Assembly (NCBI RefSeq): GCF_051307055.1
Contig: NZ_CP149994.1
Location: forward strand, 3,782,001-3,846,000
Reading direction: 5' to 3'
Length of the DNA stretch: 64,000 nt
DNA from: Dryocola sp051307055
GTDB taxonomy: Bacteria > Pseudomonadota > Gammaproteobacteria > Enterobacterales > Enterobacteriaceae
Positions 8,607 through 16,821 of the stretch are shown here, piece after piece. Numbering within the stretch: the stretch's first letter is position 1; each line of letters opens with the position of its first letter. The notes under the pieces are model-generated. The model worked only from the letters and a program-made list of their open reading frames with translations. It ran no database searches and was not told where the DNA came from. The position numbers and the translations under genes are program-made.

Positions 8607-9182
8607 ATGAAGGCATTTAAGCCACTTGCAGTCCTTATCACCGCGCTTGCGCTACAGGGCTGCGTTGCCGCCGCGGTTGTCGGCACTGCCGCCGTCGCGA
8701 CGAAAACCGCAACGGATCCGCGTACCGTGGGAACCCAGGTTGATGACGGCACGCTGGAACTTCGTGTCAACAGCGCGCTGAGTAAAGATGAGCAGTTGAA
8801 GAAAGACGCCCGCATCAACGTCACCGCCTATCAGGGCAAAGTGCTGCTGACAGGGCAAACGCAGAATACCGAGCTGGCCTCGCGTGCGAAACAAATCGCG
8901 CTGGGCGTTGATGGCGCAAGCGAGGTGTATAACGAAATCCGCAACGCCGCGCCGGTTGGGCTGGGCACCGCCTCAACGGATACCTGGATCACCACCAAAG
9001 TTCGTTCGCAGCTGCTGGCAAGCGACCAGGTTAAATCTTCCAACGTGAAGGTAACGACCGAGGACGGGGAAGTATTCCTGTTGGGTCTGCTGACGGAAAG
9101 AGAAGGCAAAGCGGCCGCGGATATCGCAAGCCGTGTGGGCGGCGTGAAACACGTTACGACTGCTTTCACCATTTTGCAGTAA
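8607..9182 (+). CDS. dolP: Outer-membrane lipoprotein DolP (two BON domains)
   Basis: DolP is an outer-membrane lipoprotein with two BON domains. It goes to division sites through anionic lipid binding and supports envelope integrity and BamA function. The 191-residue product has a lipobox LQGC with Cys19, a short AVVGTAAVATK segment, BON1 at about 50-115 (INVTAYQGKVLLTGQTQ) and BON2 at about 125-190 (VKVTTEDGEVFLLGLLT). SD AAGGAG is 7 nt before the ATG and 9 bp after the diaA stop. In E. coli it belongs to the sigma-E regulon. Confidence 0.95.
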   Translation: MKAFKPLAVLITALALQGCVAAAVVGTAAVATKTATDPRTVGTQVDDGTLELRVNSALSKDEQLKKDARINVTAYQGKVLLTGQTQNTELASRAKQIALGVDGASEVYNEIRNAAPVGLGTASTDTWITTKVRSQLLASDQVKSSNVKVTTEDGEVFLLGLLTEREGKAAADIASRVGGVKHVTTAFTILQ

Positions 9183-9189
9183 TTTCTGG

Positions 9190-9210
9190 TTGCCCCTTTC
9201 CCGGGGGCAA
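9190..9210 (+). terminator. Possible terminator after dolP
   Basis: TTGCCCC pairs with GGGGCAA around a 7-nt loop, 8 bp after the dolP stop. No clear T-run follows, so it may only be a stabilising 3' hairpin. Confidence 0.45.
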
Positions 9211-9245
9211 TAAAGACGACCCGGCATAAAGATATACTGATAAAC

Positions 9246-9797
9246 CTAATTTAAGGTGCCAATCACCCTGTTAGTTTTTTCAGTATAAATGGTAATATTC
9301 CCCGGCATATCTTTGTTTATAAAAGACATTGCGCCGATCACCACATTATCACCAATGGTAATGTCGCCGATAATGCAGGTGTGAGCGCCTATATCGACAT
9401 TGTTTCCAATCACGGTTTTCCCGGCGCTCGCGCCGTTCTTTGTTTTACCGATAGTGGTATTTTGGCGCAGGATAACATGCTCGCCGATCACACACTCATT
9501 GCGAATCACAATGCTAAACGCATGATTTATTTTCATGCCTTTGCCAATAATTGCATTCAGCCCGATATCGGTACCGTATTTGCGGCAAAGATTGTAGTTA
9601 ATTCGGCGGGCGTATTTTACATTCAGACGGCCACCCTTACAATTCAAGTAGTTAGCAATTCTCCACCAAAAATAAAAACGCTTTGCAGGTTTTTTTATGC
9701 ACCTGTGCAGTACTTTAAACCATGAGAATTTTTTATTGCTGCCAAGCACTTCGTAGCGAAGGCACTCTTTAAGAGTGTCGTAATCTATTTTTTGCAT
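9246..9797 (-). CDS. Serine acetyltransferase-like hexapeptide-repeat acyltransferase
   Basis: The 183-residue protein has a left-handed beta-helix C-terminal half made of hexapeptide repeats: IGLNAIIGKGMKINHAF, VIGEHVILRQNTTIGK, TVIGNNVDIGAHTCIIGDI and NVVIGAMSFINKDMPGN. This is the CysE/WcaB class of acetyl-CoA-dependent O-acetyltransferases. The N-terminal half is short, basic and aromatic (FYFWWRIANYLN), unlike housekeeping CysE, and resembles polysaccharide-modifying relatives. No glycosyltransferase or sugar genes are nearby, so the substrate is unknown. The gene is AT-richer than its neighbours, lies alone at the synteny junction, and was probably acquired horizontally. Confidence 0.75.
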   Translation of the reverse strand: MQKIDYDTLKECLRYEVLGSNKKFSWFKVLHRCIKKPAKRFYFWWRIANYLNCKGGRLNVKYARRINYNLCRKYGTDIGLNAIIGKGMKINHAFSIVIRNECVIGEHVILRQNTTIGKTKNGASAGKTVIGNNVDIGAHTCIIGDITIGDNVVIGAMSFINKDMPGNITIYTEKTNRVIGTLN

Positions 9798-9933
9798 ATC
9801 ATCAAAAAGGCGTCAGTCACCAGGAATGGTCCTAATTCGGCATAATAGCAATCATTGAATTCCTTAGGAATACCCGCCATACAAATGATTAAAATAAAGG
9901 CGTTTTACTGATTTTATCGCGTTGATAACGATC

Positions 9934-11844
9934 CTAAAAACGACTCAAACACTCCATCGCTACCGTTTTAAAGCCCTGAAAAGTCTTGCTGTCCCTGAGC
10001 CTTGGCATCGCCCTTTCGCGCAGGAAGGTAACGAATAAATCATAGATCGCCATCGCTTCTTCATATTCGCGTTTGCTGATGGCCAGCAGGAAAATCACGT
10101 GCGCCGTCTCCTCGCCCCAGCTTATCCCCTCGGGCGCCAGTACGGTGTATACGACGGTTTTATTAGCCATCAATCCCAGCGAGTGCGGAAGCGCTATGCC
10201 CTCACCGAGCATGGTGCTGACAATCGCCTCACGCTCCACGACTGACGGATAGAAATCCTCGCCAACATAGCCTTCCCGCTCAAGCTGTTCGCAAAGCGTG
10301 CTGAACAGCTGCTGCTGGGTCACTGGTTTATCAACCACCATAAAGTGGCTTTCATCGAAATATTTCGCCAGCATATAAGGGCGGGTCCGGTCCACCAGCA
10401 CCAGCTTTCCCAGCTGTTCGAGCTGATATTCCGTCGGGAAGGGCGCCATCGTCACCACCGGCTTTTCTTTCTCGTTCACCCGCGCAGTAGTGATAACAAA
10501 GTCCTCGTCTATGCTTTCAAGCTGTTCATAGTCACGCAGCGAAATAATGCGCTTTACTTCGATTTGCGGATACTTGCGCAGCAGCATCGCCTGAATCATC
10601 CGCACCGTAGAGTTGCCGGTATCGCAGACCAGCAGCGCTCGCGGATGGCGCTGATAGCCAATGTTGTAATGCCTTTCCAGCCCTACGCCAATATGCAGCA
10701 CCAGGAAACCAATTTCGTTTTCGCTGATCGCATACGGCGTGTATTTTCCCCAGCTTGATACCGCCGCCAGCGTCATATCGTAGGCCATCGGATAGTGCTG
10801 TTTAATATTGGAGAGCAGCGGATTAGGAATATTGATCTGGTAGCGCACGCGGGTGATCATCGTTTTGATATGCGTGAGCAGGTCGGCGTGCAGCTGGGCA
10901 TCCGCCAGCAGATTGTAGTTATAGTGCGTGTTGATATAGCGCAGGATGTAGTTCACCAGCGCTTCGTCATCGTCGGCGCTGATGGCGCTGGGCGCCACTT
11001 CCTGAACCTGCCGCGCGGCGATGTGTACCTGTAGCCACTGTTCCTCCGCTTCGGAAAGCGGTTTACCCGCAAATCTTTGCAGCAGCGCGGTAATCTGGCG
11101 CGCGGCTTCGCGTATGTCATCGCCCACGTCGGCTGCTTTAAACTCCGCCAGCGGGTAGCCTTCGCTGATACGTCGTACCGCCACGGCGCAGTACAGGCGG
11201 ATAAACTGCTCGCCTTCGTCCGTCAGGCGAATACGGCAGCGGCTGAAACAGTCGTGCAGGTCCGTCGCTAACTGTGCCCGTACGTCTCCGTTGAGCGCTT
11301 CTTCGTTCAGCAGAGGATTGTCGCTCTCTTCCTGCATAAGCTGCCAGAGTAAATCGGTCAGGCATGCCCGCACCGCCGTTTCGCTGCCAAACAGTTTCAT
11401 GCCGTGACGGGGGCGGGTTTCTATCGTCAGGTTATAACGGTTAAACCATTCGCGAACCTCCGCCATATCGCTTTGTAACGTCGCCCGGCTGACAAACCAC
11501 TCTTCAGCCAGCTCTTCCAGCTTGAGCGAAAAGGCGGACGTCAGAAAACGCACCACCAGATAATGCACGCGTTCCGGTGAAGTACGCGGAACGCGCAGCT
11601 GGCGAGACGGCTGCAGTACAAATTCCTGATAGCGGGCCGCATCATCGATTCTGAGCTGATAACCCGCTCCGCGATTCAAAATAAACTGTGCGCCATACCC
11701 GGCTATTAAAGCGTTTAACGCGGTGATATCGGCCCGCACGGTGCGTGTAGAAACCGATAAACGCCGCGCCAGCTCATCCTGGGGCAGCGTCTCATTCTGG
11801 AGCATCTCAAAAAGCTGGGCCAGACGAAGGTTTGGGAATCTCAC
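9934..11844 (-). CDS. BglG-type transcriptional regulator with two PRDs, EIIB-like and EIIA domains
   Basis: This 636-residue PTS-controlled regulator has an N-terminal HTH (about 5-65), a second HTH-like region (about 90-170), PRD1 (about 205-285, His274) and PRD2 (about 295-400, His319 and His384). A GatB-like EIIB domain carries CDTGNST (Cys407), and a C-terminal EIIA domain carries GIALPH (His554). Phosphorylation at the PRD histidines, Cys407 and His554 would report sugar flux and PTS state. It starts with GTG after AAGGAAA. It is the last gene of the minus-strand operon, 46 bp after the lactonase gene, and presumably controls it. Activator or antiterminator cannot be told from sequence; the HTH favours a DNA-binding activator (MtlR-like). 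Confidence 0.88.
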   Translation of the reverse strand: MRFPNLRLAQLFEMLQNETLPQDELARRLSVSTRTVRADITALNALIAGYGAQFILNRGAGYQLRIDDAARYQEFVLQPSRQLRVPRTSPERVHYLVVRFLTSAFSLKLEELAEEWFVSRATLQSDMAEVREWFNRYNLTIETRPRHGMKLFGSETAVRACLTDLLWQLMQEESDNPLLNEEALNGDVRAQLATDLHDCFSRCRIRLTDEGEQFIRLYCAVAVRRISEGYPLAEFKAADVGDDIREAARQITALLQRFAGKPLSEAEEQWLQVHIAARQVQEVAPSAISADDDEALVNYILRYINTHYNYNLLADAQLHADLLTHIKTMITRVRYQINIPNPLLSNIKQHYPMAYDMTLAAVSSWGKYTPYAISENEIGFLVLHIGVGLERHYNIGYQRHPRALLVCDTGNSTVRMIQAMLLRKYPQIEVKRIISLRDYEQLESIDEDFVITTARVNEKEKPVVTMAPFPTEYQLEQLGKLVLVDRTRPYMLAKYFDESHFMVVDKPVTQQQLFSTLCEQLEREGYVGEDFYPSVVEREAIVSTMLGEGIALPHSLGLMANKTVVYTVLAPEGISWGEETAHVIFLLAISKREYEEAMAIYDLFVTFLRERAMPRLRDSKTFQGFKTVAMECLSRF

Positions 11845-11890
11845 AGCAGTTTCCTTTCATTAAGCGGGCGCACAGGCGCGCCCGCCACGG

Positions 11891-13039
11891 CTATTTCGCG
11901 GGCGTAAAAATTAACTGCGACGGGCTTCCTGCCGCCACGTAATCCTCAATAAAGGTCAGCTTGCCGTCCTGCGGCGCAACGCTAAAACGGGTAATGTTGT
12001 CGCTGCGCTGGTTCATGGCGTAAAGGTATTTGCCATTGTCGTCGAGCGTTAAGGTGCGCGGGTAATCACCCCGTGTCCAGATATCGTCCTGATGCGTCAG
12101 CGTGCCGTTTGCCGACACGGTGAAGTGCGCGATGCTGTTGTGCAAACGGTTAGCGACGTAAAGCTGCCTGCCGTCGTGGCTCAGTACCAGGCCCGCCGCA
12201 AAGCTGGTTCCTTTGTAACCTTTCGGCAGCGCGGAAACGGTTTTTCCTGCGGTTAAGGTGCCTTTAGCCGTATCAAGCCGATAGTGAGTAAGCGTAGAGG
12301 ACTCTTCGTTAATCAACCACAGGCCGTCGCCCGCGGGCGTAAACACAAAGTGACGCGGGCCCGCTCCTTTAGATGACGCGGCGATAAACGGCGGATCGTT
12401 TGGCGTAAGCTTGCCGCTCTTATTATCAAAACGGTACTGATAGATGCGATCTAACCCCAGATCCGTGGAGAAGACGAATTTTCCGCTCGGATCGGCACCG
12501 ATCATATGCGCGTGCGGGCCATTATGAGCGCTTACCGCAAAGCTGCCTTCCACGGCGGCCTCCGGTTTCGCCGCGCCCGGCTGGCCTTCATCCTGCCTGG
12601 TATCGCTGGCTTCGCTCAGGCTGCCGTCTTCTTTCACCGGTAATACAGCGATGCTGCCGCTGATATAGTTGGCGACCAGCAGATGGCGGCCGTCCGGCGT
12701 AAGCGACAGATAAACCGGCCCGGCGCCGCCGGAGGAAACCTGGTTTAATTCCGTAAGGTTGCCCTCTTCCCCAACGCGCAACGCCGCAATAACGCCTTTC
12801 TCCGCTTCGCTCGCCACGTACAAAGTTTTGCCGTCTTTTGAAGCAGTTAACTGCGCGGCGTTAGGCAGCTCGTTAACCAGCGTTTTGTTGCTTAACGCCC
12901 CGGTTTGCGCATCGACCTGAAAGCGGTATACGCCCTCGCCGTTCGGATTGTAGGTGCTGACCCAGGCGAACTGCTGCGCGGCCGCCGTTCCGGCAATCAT
13001 CGCCAGCGAAGCGATAAGGAGATTACGTGTTGCAGGCAT
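11891..13039 (-). CDS. Secreted lactonase, YbhE/6-phosphogluconolactonase-like beta-propeller
   Basis: The 382-residue protein begins with a Sec signal peptide, with likely cleavage after GTAAA at residue 21. It then shows a seven-bladed beta-propeller with repeats such as LSLTPDGRHLLVANY, HMIGADPSGKFVFSTDLG, GAGPRHFVFTPAGDGLWLINE and LTLDDNGKYLYAMNQ, the lactonase-family pattern of E. coli Pgl/YbhE. Pgl is cytoplasmic; the signal peptide places this one in the periplasm. That would suit hydrolysis of an aldonolactone formed by a periplasmic dehydrogenase before uptake. SD GAGGATC precedes the ATG. It sits between the KDGP aldolase and regulator genes. Enzymatic activity is inferred. Confidence 0.82.
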   Translation of the reverse strand: MPATRNLLIASLAMIAGTAAAQQFAWVSTYNPNGEGVYRFQVDAQTGALSNKTLVNELPNAAQLTASKDGKTLYVASEAEKGVIAALRVGEEGNLTELNQVSSGGAGPVYLSLTPDGRHLLVANYISGSIAVLPVKEDGSLSEASDTRQDEGQPGAAKPEAAVEGSFAVSAHNGPHAHMIGADPSGKFVFSTDLGLDRIYQYRFDNKSGKLTPNDPPFIAASSKGAGPRHFVFTPAGDGLWLINEESSTLTHYRLDTAKGTLTAGKTVSALPKGYKGTSFAAGLVLSHDGRQLYVANRLHNSIAHFTVSANGTLTHQDDIWTRGDYPRTLTLDDNGKYLYAMNQRSDNITRFSVAPQDGKLTFIEDYVAAGSPSQLIFTPAK

Positions 13040-13062
13040 GGAAGATCCTCGTTGTTGTTTGG

Positions 13063-13084
13063 CCCCCTCCCTTGCGGGAGGGGG
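13063..13084 (-). other. Strong intercistronic hairpin between aldolase and lactonase genes
   Basis: CCCCCTCCC pairs with GGGAGGGGG around a TTGC loop, between the aldolase stop and the lactonase start. There is no T-run on the minus strand, so it is more likely a processing or stability hairpin that lowers downstream expression than a terminator. Confidence 0.5.
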
Positions 13085-13098
13085 ATAAGGGCAAAATA

Positions 13099-13839
13099 TT
13101 ACCCAACCAGCTTCTTCGTCATTTCCAGCAGCGTACGCACCTCTTCCGGGCGCGTATTGCCGGTCGCTTTATCAATGATTGAACTGTAAATATGCGGGAT
13201 GACTTTACTCACGCCCGCCTCCAGCGCGATCTGCAGGATTTCTTCGTAGTTCTCCAGATCGATGCCGCCGGTCGGTTCCAGCCAGAAATCATGCTTCGCG
13301 CAGGCTTCGGCTACCGCTTTAAACTCATCGCGGCATTTCAGTCCGCCCATCGGGAAATATTTGATTGAGCTGCCGCCCATATCTTTCAGCAACTTAATGG
13401 CGGTTTCAACCGGTACGATACCGTCGGGCGCAGCCGAACTCAGCGGCCCGGTGGAGATTTTTACCATACCGACGGTGCCCGTAGGGGAAACCAGGCCGTT
13501 AACCACGGTTTCGTTTTGTCCCAGCAGCGCGCGTGAAGTTCCCACGCCGGTAAACACCTGGTTTACGTGCTGCGGCTGCACCTGACGGGAGATTTCGCTC
13601 ACCATCGCCGACTGATTCGGATCGCCCGCGCCAAGGCCCACGGAAAGCGCGTTTTCGATAAGCGCCGCATAATCGCGCATATCCGCGACCGCGCTTGCAA
13701 CATCCGGATAATTTTTAGAAAGCACGCCAACCAGCACGTGGCCCTCAGCCGCCTCGTAAATCTCTTTGGCATTCTCTTTCGAACCGGCCAGTACGTTCAG
13801 GCACACGCGGTCGCGGTAAAAGTTTGGGGTCAGTTTCAT
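13099..13839 (-). CDS. dgaF: DgaF-type 2-keto-3-deoxy-6-phosphogluconate (KDGP) aldolase
   Basis: The 246-residue TIM-barrel protein belongs to the KDGP aldolase family that includes Salmonella DgaF, which splits KDGP into pyruvate and glyceraldehyde-3-phosphate in D-glucosaminate breakdown. Landmarks are FYRDRVCLNVLAGS at the start, YPDVASAVADMRDY, TGTVGMVKISTGPLSS, SSIKYFPMGGL (candidate Schiff-base lysine) and WLEPTGGIDLENYEEI. It is unrelated in sequence to Entner-Doudoroff Eda. SD AAGGAG precedes the ATG, which overlaps the upstream ammonia-lyase stop by 4 bp, indicating coupled synthesis of consecutive enzymes. The symbol reflects family membership, not proven orthology. Confidence 0.83.
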   Translation of the reverse strand: MKLTPNFYRDRVCLNVLAGSKENAKEIYEAAEGHVLVGVLSKNYPDVASAVADMRDYAALIENALSVGLGAGDPNQSAMVSEISRQVQPQHVNQVFTGVGTSRALLGQNETVVNGLVSPTGTVGMVKISTGPLSSAAPDGIVPVETAIKLLKDMGGSSIKYFPMGGLKCRDEFKAVAEACAKHDFWLEPTGGIDLENYEEILQIALEAGVSKVIPHIYSSIIDKATGNTRPEEVRTLLEMTKKLVG

Positions 13840-14954
13840 GCCTGCTTCTCCTTGCTGATATTCGCTTTGATGCAGCGATAAATAATCTCGAGCTGCTGCG
13901 GGCTGACGCTGCGCACGTCCGCTTCAATAATCCCTTCGTTGGCCTTGTAGCCACGAAAATAGATCGCGTACTCGCCCTGTTTCAGCGCGCTCACCAGCTC
14001 GCCGGTGCTGATGCCGATGGCGGCTTCATCAAACTTAATTTCAGTGCGGGCGATATCACGGCCTGCCGCATCCCATACCACCCGGGCGCTTACGCCAGCC
14101 AGCGTGTTGAGGCTGTCGATAAACGGCGTCATTTTCTGCACCATCTGCTCGCCCGTCTCTTTTTCAGCGGTGAGATAGTTTTCAATAGCGCAGGTCAGGC
14201 CAAGAATGCCTTCTTTGCCTACTTTCATCGCGCGGCCAATACCGCCGGTTTGTAGCTTCACCCACTCTACGTACTGCTCTTTGCCGATAACCAACCCGCT
14301 GGTTGGCCCTTCTATGGCCTTCGCGCCGCTGTAAATCACCAGCTCCGCGCCTGCGCGGTAGTAGCACTGCAGATCTTCTTCGGCTGCGGCGTCCACAATC
14401 AGCGGCAGGTTGTATTTACGCGCCACAACGACCGCCTGCTCAACGCTGAGCATGCTTTTCTGAACCGAGTGATGGGATTTGATATACAAAATTGCGGCCG
14501 TGCGCGGGGAAATCGCCGCGGCAAGCTGGTCGGCGGAACATTCGTTTGCGTAACCCGCTTCCACAACTTTGCCGCCGCCAAGGTTCACCATGGTGCCAAC
14601 CGGGGCGCCAAAGTTTACGTTGTGGCCTTTTGGCAGGACGATTTCGTTGTTATCAAGCGGCGCGGCATGCAGGTTTTCAATCAGCCAGGCGTTATCTTTT
14701 ACCAGCACCGCCGCAACGGATTGGGCAATCCCCGAAGAAGCGCAGGACACCACGGTCGCCGCCTCCACATCCAGCAGCCTTGCGATGTACTCACCGGTCT
14801 TGTTCACCAGATCTTTCATTTCAAAATAGTGATTCATGCCGGTAGTGACCGCTTCCACCACTTCCGGACGCGGCGTGGAAACGCCCAGCGCGGTCATACG
14901 GCCTGATGCGTTAATCACCTGTTTTAAATTGTATTTCTCATAAATCGAAGGCAT
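13836..14954 (-). CDS. dgaE: DgaE-type PLP-dependent ammonia-lyase (SelA fold)
   Basis: This 372-residue protein has the SelA-like fold-type I PLP fold. The cofactor lysine is expected at Lys212 in YSGAKAIEGPTSG, with LIVDAAAEED (Asp188) upstream to hold the pyridine nitrogen. The N-terminus reads YEKYNLKQVINASGRMT as in Salmonella DgaE, which removes ammonia from D-glucosaminate-6-phosphate to give KDGP. The frame is open upstream to 15086, but ATG 14954 gives the family N-terminus after AAGGAAAAGC. It overlaps the amidohydrolase gene by 17 bp and the aldolase gene by 4 bp. The exact substrate is an inference from family and neighbours. Confidence 0.83.
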   Translation of the reverse strand: MPSIYEKYNLKQVINASGRMTALGVSTPRPEVVEAVTTGMNHYFEMKDLVNKTGEYIARLLDVEAATVVSCASSGIAQSVAAVLVKDNAWLIENLHAAPLDNNEIVLPKGHNVNFGAPVGTMVNLGGGKVVEAGYANECSADQLAAAISPRTAAILYIKSHHSVQKSMLSVEQAVVVARKYNLPLIVDAAAEEDLQCYYRAGAELVIYSGAKAIEGPTSGLVIGKEQYVEWVKLQTGGIGRAMKVGKEGILGLTCAIENYLTAEKETGEQMVQKMTPFIDSLNTLAGVSARVVWDAAGRDIARTEIKFDEAAIGISTGELVSALKQGEYAIYFRGYKANEGIIEADVRSVSPQQLEIIYRCIKANISKEKQA

Positions 14955-16071
14955 GTTCTGCTTTTCCTTGTTCGGTAGTAAACCACTTTCCGGCGCGTAC
15001 GGCGGCAAGCGGCGCCAGCAACAGCTCGCCCGCGAGCGTTTGCTGTTCGGAATCTGTGAACACCGTCGGCTGGCGGCGTAGTTCAAAAATGGTCAGGTCG
15101 CCGTCCAGGCCCACGGACAGGCGCCCCTTCTGTTTCAGACGCAGGCCGTCTGCTGCGTTAGCAGTAACGCAATCAATTACCTGTTGCAGAGGAAGGCCGA
15201 TAGAGAGGAATTTGGACATTACCGCGCCCAGGCTGTGAACGGGCCCGTTAATGCGGTTCCGACAGTAAATATCGGAGCTGATGGTGTGCGGGAAAATGCC
15301 CTGTTTGATGGCGATTTTCGCGACTTCAAAACTGAAGCTGGCGGTGCCGTGGCCTACGTCCAGGCGCACGCCGCGCCCAATCGCGCGGGCAACAGAAGCA
15401 CGCAGTTCGCCCGCAGGCGTAAGAATGCGGTTCGGCTTGCCGTTGTAGCAGTGGGTGATGATATCGCCGCTTGTCAGCAAATCAGCTATTTCATCCAGAT
15501 CCGGCGGATTATTGCCAATGTGCACCATCAGCGGCAGATCGCCGTTTTCGCGCTGGATTTCTTTAGCGCGTTCAAGAGGCTTAATACCGTTGGCGCCCAC
15601 CACGCTGCTGCTCATGCGCGCTTTAATCCCAACGATAAAATCGGGATGGCGCTTCACCGCATCGCGCACGGCGGCTTTGTCGATATTGGCCATATCCGAC
15701 AGCTCGTTCTGGGCGATAAGCCCCACGCGGGATATGTTCAGCAGCGCATAAACCTCCGTCGCCGCTTTGCGGGTTATCTCATAAAACTCATCGATATCGT
15801 CCGCGCCGGTGCTTCCCGCATCCACAACGGTTGTCACGCCGGTGCTGATACCGATGCTGTCTGGCTCATCGTGATAAATTGGGGATTTTGAGTAACAGTG
15901 AACGTGGGAATCAATCCAGCCTGCGCTGAGGTAATACTTGCCGTGTAGCGCCCGTACCTCTTGCGCCTCGCCGGTCACCTCGCCCATCGCGGCGATTTTG
16001 CCGTCTTTGAGTGCGATATCGATAAGCGTATCGTCCACCAGGCGGGCCTGGCGCAGGATTAAGTCGAACAT
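14938..16071 (-). CDS. Amidohydrolase/deacetylase-family metallohydrolase
   Basis: The 377-residue protein belongs to the amidohydrolase superfamily, related to dihydroorotases and to the conserved enzyme found beside this gene set in Enterococcus and Aeromonas. Metal ligands are visible: HVH at 56-58, a probable carboxylated Lys150 in VGIKARMS, His184 in MVHIGNNPP, His207 in ITHCYNG and Asp267 in SSDIYC. It would remove an N-acyl group or open a cyclic amide before the ammonia-lyase step. The start at ATG 16071 follows AAGGAGAAAATT. It is the first enzyme gene after the membrane genes, separated from them by a REP pair. The substrate is not known. Confidence 0.82.
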   Translation of the reverse strand: MFDLILRQARLVDDTLIDIALKDGKIAAMGEVTGEAQEVRALHGKYYLSAGWIDSHVHCYSKSPIYHDEPDSIGISTGVTTVVDAGSTGADDIDEFYEITRKAATEVYALLNISRVGLIAQNELSDMANIDKAAVRDAVKRHPDFIVGIKARMSSSVVGANGIKPLERAKEIQRENGDLPLMVHIGNNPPDLDEIADLLTSGDIITHCYNGKPNRILTPAGELRASVARAIGRGVRLDVGHGTASFSFEVAKIAIKQGIFPHTISSDIYCRNRINGPVHSLGAVMSKFLSIGLPLQQVIDCVTANAADGLRLKQKGRLSVGLDGDLTIFELRRQPTVFTDSEQQTLAGELLLAPLAAVRAGKWFTTEQGKAEHAFDL

Positions 16072-16088
16072 AATTTTCTCCTTGGTTG

Positions 16089-16158
16089 GTGGGTGGCGCA
16101 TCGCTTACCCACCCTACATATCGATTCGTAGGGCGGATAAGCAAGGCGCCATCCGCCG
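16089..16158. repeat. REP pair (BIME) inside the operon
   Basis: Two REP-like palindromes in opposite orientation: one ends CTTACCCACCCTAC (16089-16118) and the other starts GTAGGGCGGATAAGC (16128-16158, ending GCCATCCGCC). The pair lies between the DUF4310 and amidohydrolase genes and may separate transporter from enzyme expression by shielding upstream mRNA. Confidence 0.75.
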
Positions 16159-16168
16159 CCGCATAGCC

Positions 16169-16810
16169 TTACAAAGCGACCGGGAAAATGGCCCCTAAAA
16201 TCATCGCCCCCAGAATCGCGCCGCCGGTAATTGGCTTGCCCCAGAGGTAAAACAGCAGCGAGCCAATCAGCGAGCCAACGCCAATCGGTATCGAGGCGGT
16301 CATGGCGCTCAGAATAATCAACGGCCCAAGGAAGCGGCCCGAAGCGTTGCCCGCGCCCATCATCACGTCCGCGCCGTAGGTGGAGTCGCTCTGGTTAATG
16401 GTGAATTTACGCGCAAGGATAATCAGGTAGCCAATCGCCAGGCCGATAATCAGCCCCGTCACCAGAGAGGCGGCAAAGTTGGCGACCGGGAAGACAAAGC
16501 CCGCGCCCAGCAGCAGCGCCGGAACGCCCAGCCCTACGCCGGTTTGAATCGCGCCGCCGATGTCCAGAATCCCCACCAGCGAGCCTTCGATAATGCGCGC
16601 AAACAGGAAGCTGGCGCCAAAGGCCGCTACCGCGCCATAAACGCCGGTATCGATTCCGGCGCGCAGCATGGAGACGAACGCTACTTCGTTAAACGCCCCG
16701 ATGCCGTACAGGTAATACATGTGTGTCCCGGCGAACACGCCGGAAGAAAGCAGGCCAACAAAAATCGGGAACGACCAGTCGGCATACCAAAACCCTTTAT
16801 TCTCTTCCAT
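16169..16810 (-). CDS. DUF4310 family membrane protein, putative transporter subunit
   Basis: The 213-residue protein has a short soluble N-terminus (MEENKGFWYADWSF) followed by about six hydrophobic segments, including GLLSSGVFAGTHMYYLYGIG, a gly-rich GILDIGGAIQTGVGLGVPALLLG, and VTGLIIGLAIGYLIILA. It is recognised as DUF4310, always found with DUF4311, DUF4312 and SFCGS proteins. No biochemical function is known to me. Context suggests one of two membrane subunits of a sugar transporter, perhaps analogous to EIIC/EIID, though no similarity to those is visible. SD GGAG is 7 nt before the ATG; the gene starts 11 bp after DUF4311. Confidence 0.8.
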   Translation of the reverse strand: MEENKGFWYADWSFPIFVGLLSSGVFAGTHMYYLYGIGAFNEVAFVSMLRAGIDTGVYGAVAAFGASFLFARIIEGSLVGILDIGGAIQTGVGLGVPALLLGAGFVFPVANFAASLVTGLIIGLAIGYLIILARKFTINQSDSTYGADVMMGAGNASGRFLGPLIILSAMTASIPIGVGSLIGSLLFYLWGKPITGGAILGAMILGAIFPVAL

Positions 16811-16821
16811 TGCAGGCTCCG

